From positions 124,001-188,000 of IMG/VR virus record IMGVR_UViG_3300025012_000029: a DNA stretch of 64,000 nucleotides; one strand, written 5' to 3'. Positions 60,479 through 64,000 of the stretch are shown one piece after another. The notes beneath the pieces are model-generated. The model worked only from the letters and a program-made list of their open reading frames with translations, was not told where the DNA came from and made no database searches. The position numbers and the translations under genes were made by a program. This DNA is from a virus. Position 1 is the first letter of the stretch. Each line of letters opens with the position of its first letter.

Positions 60479-60566
60479 CGGAAGATAGAGGATTCGAACC
60501 CCTGCACGACTGATTACGTGACACCAGTTTTCAAGACTGGAACCTTTCCAACTCGGTCAATCTTCC
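60479..60566 (-). tRNA. tRNA-Ser(TGA)
   Basis: Acceptor GGAAGAT/ATCTTCC, anticodon CCAGT/ACTGG with loop CTTGAAA (TGA), long variable arm, T-arm with TTCGAAT. Its 5' end overlaps the 3' end of the 91-aa gene by 10 nt. Confidence 0.9.
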
Positions 60567-60832
60567 ACAGCATTAACACTATACTCTTCGGACTTTTTTA
60601 ATATCAGCCTAAACCGATCATGATCTTCTAACCTTAGCATAAACGAATCAAAATGTCCATATTTACATTTGTATCCAAAAACATATTTTAAAGCAATCCA
60701 AATTCTTTTATACCAACTATTCCATTGATTCAAAAATACAGAAGCGTAGATATATCCATCTTCATCATCAATGTTAAATTTCAATGTATGTTCATCTGAA
60801 TAACATTGGCATTCAAAATGTTCTGTATCCAT
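60557..60832 (-). CDS. Conserved phage protein, 91 aa
   Basis: Contains ECQCYSDEHTLKFNIDDEDG, SWYKRIWIALKYVFGYKCKYGHFDSFMLRLED, a pattern common in phage proteins of unknown function. No catalytic residues seen. ATG start is clear. Confidence 0.68.
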   Translation of the reverse strand: MDTEHFECQCYSDEHTLKFNIDDEDGYIYASVFLNQWNSWYKRIWIALKYVFGYKCKYGHFDSFMLRLEDHDRFRLILKKSEEYSVNAVED

Positions 60833-60854
60833 TATATCTCCAATCTAATTAATA

Positions 60855-61091
60855 TTATTTTCTTACCAAAAGAAGCATTGTCGTGGAACCAATTATGAAC
60901 CCAAAAGCAGAAAAAAAAGTAAGACGAAGCCTTTCCATAAAGTCTTTTGTATCGATAAACCACATATACAAAATCATATTAACGAAAGGGAGAATGAAAC
61001 CAGTGATCGCTTGAGTTATAATCCATCCATGAGCGACAGAATAAGAATATAAAGAGATCCAAAAATCTGCGATCGCGCTTAATATCGTCAC
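60855..61091 (-). CDS. Small membrane protein, 78 aa
   Basis: Starts at GTG 61091, whose GTGA overlaps the stop of a 26-aa frame. Two or three membrane segments: WIITQAITGFILPFVNMILYMWFI and TFFSAFGFIIGSTTMLLLV. Possible holin-like or superinfection protein, unproven. Confidence 0.6.
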   Translation of the reverse strand: MTILSAIADFWISLYSYSVAHGWIITQAITGFILPFVNMILYMWFIDTKDFMERLRLTFFSAFGFIIGSTTMLLLVRK

Positions 61092-61168
61092 AAACAGGTA
61101 ACGTGTAACGTCTGAATGGGTTCTCCCATATTTTGTTTAATAGATTTTTCTCCACCAGGGTCATCCAT
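61088..61168 (-). CDS. 26-aa leader-like ORF overlapping the membrane-protein start
   Basis: ATG 61168 to TGA 61088, ending in ...HVTCL. The stop overlaps the GTG of the membrane protein by 3 nt, so it may couple translation. No clear ribosome site; could be spurious. Confidence 0.4.
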   Translation of the reverse strand: MDDPGGEKSIKQNMGEPIQTLHVTCL

Positions 61169-61178
61169 AAATTATGTT

Positions 61179-61397
61179 TTAATCCTCAACAACTTTAGCA
61201 TATACAAAAATTAATTGATATATGTTTCCTAATCTAAATAGCTTAATATCAATATAGTTGCTGACACAAACATTATTCTCCTCCAGAAATTTAGAGAATT
61301 CATATTCAATTGTTCCTATAGTTGAAGCAAGTAATATTTTCGTTCTTAACACTCTTGCTTTTAGCTCAATATTATCGAAAACGGAGCAAGAGTTCAT
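61179..61397 (-). CDS. Hypothetical protein, 72 aa
   Basis: A mixed helical protein (ELKARVLRTKILLASTIGTIEYEFSKFLEEN). ATGA overlap with the gene upstream. No known domain. Confidence 0.6.
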   Translation of the reverse strand: MNSCSVFDNIELKARVLRTKILLASTIGTIEYEFSKFLEENNVCVSNYIDIKLFRLGNIYQLIFVYAKVVED

Positions 61398-61657
61398 TGT
61401 TCTTTGAACTCCACAATAGAAAGGAAATGTTTAATTGTTTTTTCAACAAACTCTTTACCCATACATTCTGTATCGCAGATTATTTTACTTCCTTTTTTAT
61501 AGAAAGCAATTTGTCCAAAACCAAGATGTTCAACACCCCAATTAAGAATAAATCCGCCATCATTTCCAGTGTGTTTATCCCACACTTCCAGTTCAACATA
61601 TTTGAATTGTGGATTCTTTTTAGCTTCAGCAATTTCTTCTTTTGTTCCAAAAACCAT
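61394..61657 (-). CDS. Hypothetical protein, 87 aa
   Basis: Contains KYVELEVWDKHTGNDGGFILNWGVEHLGFGQIAFYKK, a small beta-type domain common to phage proteins of unknown role. ATGA overlap with the gene downstream. Confidence 0.6.
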   Translation of the reverse strand: MVFGTKEEIAEAKKNPQFKYVELEVWDKHTGNDGGFILNWGVEHLGFGQIAFYKKGSKIICDTECMGKEFVEKTIKHFLSIVEFKEQ

Positions 61658-61918
61658 TTACTTCCTCATATCTTTCTCTTCAACATCTTCCCAATAATGT
61701 TTACCATCTTTATCCATCGACCAAACATCCATCGTTTCTTCTTCATTAAAAAAGACTACGTTTTCTGAATCTACAGCTCCTTGTTCAATTTTTCGAACAA
61801 TTTCTCTTTCAAGAGAACGATACATCTTATGAAATAATTTTTTATCTTTTTTTTCAGATGCGTGACAAAGAGATCCAACGTTTCCGAATATTTTTGTTTT
61901 ACGGATTGATCTGCTCAT
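61658..61918 (-). CDS. Conserved small phage protein, 86 aa
   Basis: Starts MSRSIRKTKIFGNVGSLCHASEKKDKKLFHKMYRSLERE and ends WSMDKDGKHYWEDVEEKD, a phage family seen near tRNA arrays. Its role is unknown. Confidence 0.66.
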   Translation of the reverse strand: MSRSIRKTKIFGNVGSLCHASEKKDKKLFHKMYRSLEREIVRKIEQGAVDSENVVFFNEEETMDVWSMDKDGKHYWEDVEEKDMRK

Positions 61919-61948
61919 AAAGTAATTATGTTCCCATTGACAGTAACA

Positions 61949-62092
61949 TTAAGAAAACTGTTTAATGAATTTAATTTTAAGTTTTCTAATTAAATCTTTG
62001 AGTTTCTTATTTTCTTTGTCAAGTTTACGCTTGTCAAGTTGTAACTTGATAACTTCATTTTTAAGACGCTGTATTTCTATTCTATAATCCAT
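61949..62092 (-). CDS. Small coiled-coil protein, 47 aa
   Basis: ATG 62092 lies just after tRNA-Ala. The product is one basic coiled coil (LKNEVIKLQLDKRKLDKENKKLKDL). Function unknown. Confidence 0.55.
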   Translation of the reverse strand: MDYRIEIQRLKNEVIKLQLDKRKLDKENKKLKDLIRKLKIKFIKQFS

Positions 62093-62100
62093 ATATTGAT

Positions 62101-62174
62101 TGGAATGTATCGGAATCGAACCGATTCTTAAAGAATGCAAATCTTTCGTGCAAACCCATTAACACTTACACCCC
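62101..62174 (-). tRNA. tRNA-Ala(TGC)
   Basis: Acceptor GGGGTGT/ACATTCC contains the G3.U70 pair that identifies alanine tRNA; D-arm GTG/CAC, anticodon AAAGA/TCTTT with loop TTTGCAT (TGC), T-arm ATCGG/CCGAT. A73 discriminator. Confidence 0.92.
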
Positions 62175-62392
62175 AATATGATCGATTTTCGTTCAGTCAA
62201 TCCATCTCTCAACTTGTAATCGCGCGTAGATAGTTTATTATCATTTGGAAGTCATAGTTTCCTCGTTCCATTTGTAAACAACATTGTATCATTGTATTAC
62301 ACACAAATCAATCATCGCACGCACGCGAACATTTGCTAAGAAGGTTTTTTATGATAGCTCACGCCGCACTATCACCCTCTCGTTACGTGATC
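62175..62392. other. Intergenic stretch without a recognised gene
   Basis: Between tRNA-Ala and the HNH gene. I see no coding frame, tRNA or strong terminator. It contains CG-rich patches (cgcgcgtag, gcacgcacgcg) unlike the AT-rich surroundings. Confidence 0.5.
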
Positions 62393-62935
62393 TTAATCGG
62401 ATAATTCTCCATGCCAATATAAGCATGTTGCCATATAGTCTCTCCATGAATCTGGAGCACCTTTATTCCAAAATATAGTTTGGAAGATGTTCTTTGGTTT
62501 ACTTGGAATAGATAACAAAGTCATTCCAGATTTATGAAGAGGTTTATCTTGTTTTCGTCTATTACAATCTACACAACAAACGACAACATTTTTCCATTCC
62601 GTTATCCCACCTAATGCCCTTGGAACAATGTGATCTAGTGTAAACTCTTCTGTCGTACAATGAGTTCCACAATATTGGCATTTTCCTTTATCTCTTGCAT
62701 AAACATTATCTCTTGAGAATTTTACTCTTCTCACTTTTTTGAAAACGTTTTTGACAAATCTGATAATGGAAGGAACTTTGAATGCTTGATGAGCTGAGCG
62801 AACCCATAAGTCAGCATATTCTTCTACAATTTCAACCTTATCCATCATATAAAGACAAAAAGCACGTTGCCAGCTAATAATTCCTAGTGGTTGATATGAA
62901 GTATCGAGCACTAGCGTTTTTGCGTTCACATCCAT
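62393..62935 (-). CDS. HNH endonuclease, 180 aa
   Basis: ATG 62935 has AAGGAAAAG upstream. NAKTLVLDTSYQPLGIISWQRAFCLYM at the start and CQYCG, FTLDHIVPRALGG and NVVVCCVDCNRRKQDK form a zinc-stabilised HNH domain. This arrangement is frequent in bacteria and large phages; it may be a housekeeping nuclease rather than a homing enzyme. It lies directly after the tmRNA-like RNA. Confidence 0.85.
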   Translation of the reverse strand: MDVNAKTLVLDTSYQPLGIISWQRAFCLYMMDKVEIVEEYADLWVRSAHQAFKVPSIIRFVKNVFKKVRRVKFSRDNVYARDKGKCQYCGTHCTTEEFTLDHIVPRALGGITEWKNVVVCCVDCNRRKQDKPLHKSGMTLLSIPSKPKNIFQTIFWNKGAPDSWRDYMATCLYWHGELSD

Positions 62936-62954
62936 AATTCTTTTCCTTTTTAAG

Positions 62955-63032
62955 TGGAGCGCAGGGGAGTCGAACCCCTTTCCGAAAAACTCCATTTGTT
63001 GGATTATCTTTCGTCGAAACCATTAGCGCCCC
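62955..63032 (-). ncRNA. 78-nt tmRNA-like RNA (tRNA-like domain without message domain)
   Basis: The 5' end GGGGCGC, followed by TAATGGTTTCGACG, matches the conserved tmRNA start (GGGG...GGxTTCGACG). The 3' end has TTTCGG, then a T-arm AGGGG/CCCCT with TTCGACT and GCGCTCC closing the acceptor with a G3.U pair. Between them CGAAAGAT/GTTTTTCG and TCCA/TGGA form one hairpin in the position of P2. The tag-reading region and pseudoknots are absent; no CCA is encoded. A sigma70-type promoter lies 8 nt upstream. Confidence 0.65.
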
Positions 63033-63040
63033 ATATTTTT

Positions 63041-63069
63041 ACTATAAATAACTATTCATCATTTGTCAA
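63041..63069 (-). promoter_or_regulatory. Sigma70-type promoter for the tmRNA-like RNA
   Basis: TTGACA (63064-63069), 17-bp spacer, TATAGT (63041-63046); the predicted start falls on the GGGG of the tmRNA-like RNA. The -35 overlaps a 7-bp inverted repeat (GTCAAAT/ATTTGAC, 63065-63080), which might act as an operator. Confidence 0.65.
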
Positions 63070-63104
63070 ATAGATTTGACATTCGCAATTATGAATGATA
63101 AGAA

Positions 63105-63422
63105 TTAATCATGATTTTTAAGCATTCTATCAACTTCTTCCTTATCTCTTGTTTGATAAAAGATTAATCTTATTCTTTCTAAAATCTTTTTTCTATTCTT
63201 GAGTCTTGTTTTTGCTGGGAATGTTGACGTTAAAATTCCAAACAACGCATGATGCGAGGTTATTTTCTCAACATCTATCAACTCAAGAATTTTATCAATG
63301 ATATCAAACCTATTCCTGTTCATTAAATTATGCATCATATCAAACATATAATCTAATTGTAAATCATCTGATAAATTTGTATTTTCAATTATATTTCTTG
63401 CGATCAATTCAGAATTATTCAT
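63105..63422 (-). CDS. Hypothetical helical protein, 105 aa
   Basis: Fully helical with repeats of hydrophobic pairs (LDYMFDMMHNLMNRNRFDIIDKILELIDVEK), similar in style to T4-type accessory proteins. No catalytic residues found. Confidence 0.62.
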   Translation of the reverse strand: MNNSELIARNIIENTNLSDDLQLDYMFDMMHNLMNRNRFDIIDKILELIDVEKITSHHALFGILTSTFPAKTRLKNRKKILERIRLIFYQTRDKEEVDRMLKNHD

Positions 63423-63440
63423 ATTTATTCACACATTAAG

Positions 63441-63514
63441 AGGATAGGGAGGGACTTGCGCCCACTAAAATTCGTTTTGCAGACGAATGCCTCGACTACT
63501 TCAGCTTCCTATCC
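63441..63514 (-). tRNA. tRNA-Cys(GCA)
   Basis: Acceptor GGATAGG/CCTATCC, anticodon TTCGT/ACGAA with loop CTGCAAA (GCA), T-arm GTGGG/CCCTC with one mismatch. Discriminator T (U73) fits bacterial tRNA-Cys. Confidence 0.88.
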
Positions 63515-63519
63515 ACAAA

Positions 63520-63729
63520 TCATTTAATTGCTTTCTTTTCACATAAAGATAACATCACTAACGCAATTATGTGCTTTGCCTCAGATAAACATTCGTCAGC
63601 GGGTACATTGGAAGACAAAATGAATTGTTTTGTAAGATAACAATTTACCTTCTTTTCTAATTCATTATCTCCGTCCATTTGTTCCCAAGTTACTTTACCT
63701 TTAACAACTCTACTTATTTCTTTTTTCAT
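63520..63729 (-). CDS. Hypothetical protein, 69 aa
   Basis: Charged N terminus (KKEISRVVKGKVTWEQMDG) and a helical C-terminal segment with ADECLSEAKHIIALVMLSL. Function unknown. Confidence 0.58.
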   Translation of the reverse strand: MKKEISRVVKGKVTWEQMDGDNELEKKVNCYLTKQFILSSNVPADECLSEAKHIIALVMLSLCEKKAIK

Positions 63730-63731
63730 AA

Positions 63732-63810
63732 CATTGTGGTGACGAGTCGAACGCCTTGAAATAACTTTTGGAGGGTTACCCGAATCCGATTCGGTTTAAT
63801 CTACCACAAT
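63732..63810 (-). tRNA. tRNA, probably Trp(CCA)
   Basis: Acceptor ATTGTGG/CCACAAT pairs; the anticodon loop CTCCAAA gives CCA, but the stem has a mismatch. The D-region is enlarged (about 24 nt) with a strong hairpin CCGAAT/ATTCGG. Discriminator G fits tryptophan. Confidence 0.58.
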
Positions 63811-63836
63811 ATAATTTAGATGAATTCATCTAAAAG

Positions 63837-63910
63837 CACCCCTAGGAGGATTTAAACCCACCAACTCAAAGTTCGTAGCTTTGTGTGATATTCAGTTTCA
63901 CTATAGGGGT
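63837..63910 (-). tRNA. tRNA-Arg(ACG)
   Basis: Acceptor ACCCCTA/TAGGGGT, D-arm GTGA/TCAC, anticodon CAAAG/CTTTG with loop CTACGAA (ACG), and a T-arm with one mismatch. Confidence 0.9.
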
Positions 63911-64000
63911 ATAATTCTAATAGAGCAGATTTCCACTGCGTTGAGGATAGGCGTGATATGAGTAACGCCTCGTTTTACATCTTGTCCGCCAGCTTACCAT
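63911..64000 (-). other. Possible 3' end of a further gene, cut by the window
   Basis: A minus-strand frame enters from the window edge, ends with TAG at about 63917, and encodes a short basic segment (SWRTRCKTRRYSYHAYPQRS). It is too short to judge; it may also be non-coding. Confidence 0.25.

Noticed and set aside
60979-61164. 61-codon frame alternative to the small membrane protein
   Set aside because: It lacks a ribosome site, has odd composition, and the neighbouring frame gives a clear membrane protein.
61322-61768. 148-codon plus-strand frame
   Set aside because: It is antisense to two minus-strand genes linked by an ATGA junction and has hydrophobic AT-rich composition typical of shadows.
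62175-62392. Possible extra tRNA or small RNA in the gap before the HNH gene
   Set aside because: I found no acceptor/T-arm pair that folds, so nothing can be supported.
63043-63050. TATAAATA on the plus strand, a perfect T4 late-promoter match
   Set aside because: No plus-strand gene follows; the same bases overlap the -10 of a good minus-strand sigma70 promoter.

Overview
The window is a segment of a large, AT-rich, tightly packed tailed-phage genome. All but one recognised gene lie on the minus strand, usually with 1-30 bp overlaps or ATGA junctions. A T4 gp55-like late sigma factor, a PhoH protein, a baseplate-hub-like peptidase protein, a large tRNA array and many small phage-type genes of unknown function point to a T4-like (myovirus-type) or jumbo phage. 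The host cannot be named. The lipoprotein signals fit a didermic host, two good sigma70-type promoters fit a host with canonical TTGACA/TATAAT recognition, and none of the tRNA genes encodes CCA.

Layout in coordinate order; transcription mostly runs from high to low coordinates. (1) 1-9401: virion and baseplate genes (a truncated giant protein, a companion structural protein, a hub with an M15 peptidase), the late sigma factor and small proteins. (2) 9379-38115: a roughly 29 kb glycan-synthesis block. It holds an HAD phosphatase, split HldE-type heptose kinase and nucleotidyltransferase, a DegT-family protein, Gmd, a GDP-fucose-synthase-like reductase, three further epimerase-like SDRs, a UDP-glucose-dehydrogenase-like enzyme, seven glycosyltransferases, a methyltransferase, a two-subunit thiamine-diphosphate enzyme, a B12/radical SAM protein and an FAD oxidoreductase. 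Together these could make and transfer ADP-heptose and GDP-deoxysugars to a virion or host glycan. The block is full of selfish DNA: an HNH gene between the two TPP subunits, an HNH stub, a class-1 intein in one glycosyltransferase, and a group I intron in the next with a free-standing homing endonuclease just upstream. (3) 38140-49855: nucleic-acid genes (RecB/Cas4-like nuclease, PIN-PhoH with a class-3 intein, a MazZ-like diphosphohydrolase, a ligase-like/nucleotidylyltransferase fusion), several HExxH proteins and the only plus-strand gene, a trypsin-like lipoprotein. (4) 49912-54844: two paralogous virion proteins and a TnpB element. (5) 54868-57222: a DnaQ-like exonuclease, two proteins sharing a SARRWKD motif and a caspase/C13-like lipoprotein. 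(6) 57240-64000: about fourteen tRNA-type genes interleaved with small genes, a broken HNH gene, and a 78-nt RNA that looks like the tRNA-like domain of tmRNA without its message domain, with its own sigma70-type promoter.

The most notable observations are the group I intron, whose splice sites are supported by complementary P1 and P10 pairings and which restores a full-length glycosyltransferase; its arrangement with the neighbouring endonuclease, which suggests collaborative homing; the miniature tmRNA-like RNA; the two inteins of different mechanistic class; a solo remnant of the TnpB element; the caspase-like lipoprotein; and reciprocally truncated copies of sugar dehydrogenase and epimerase genes.
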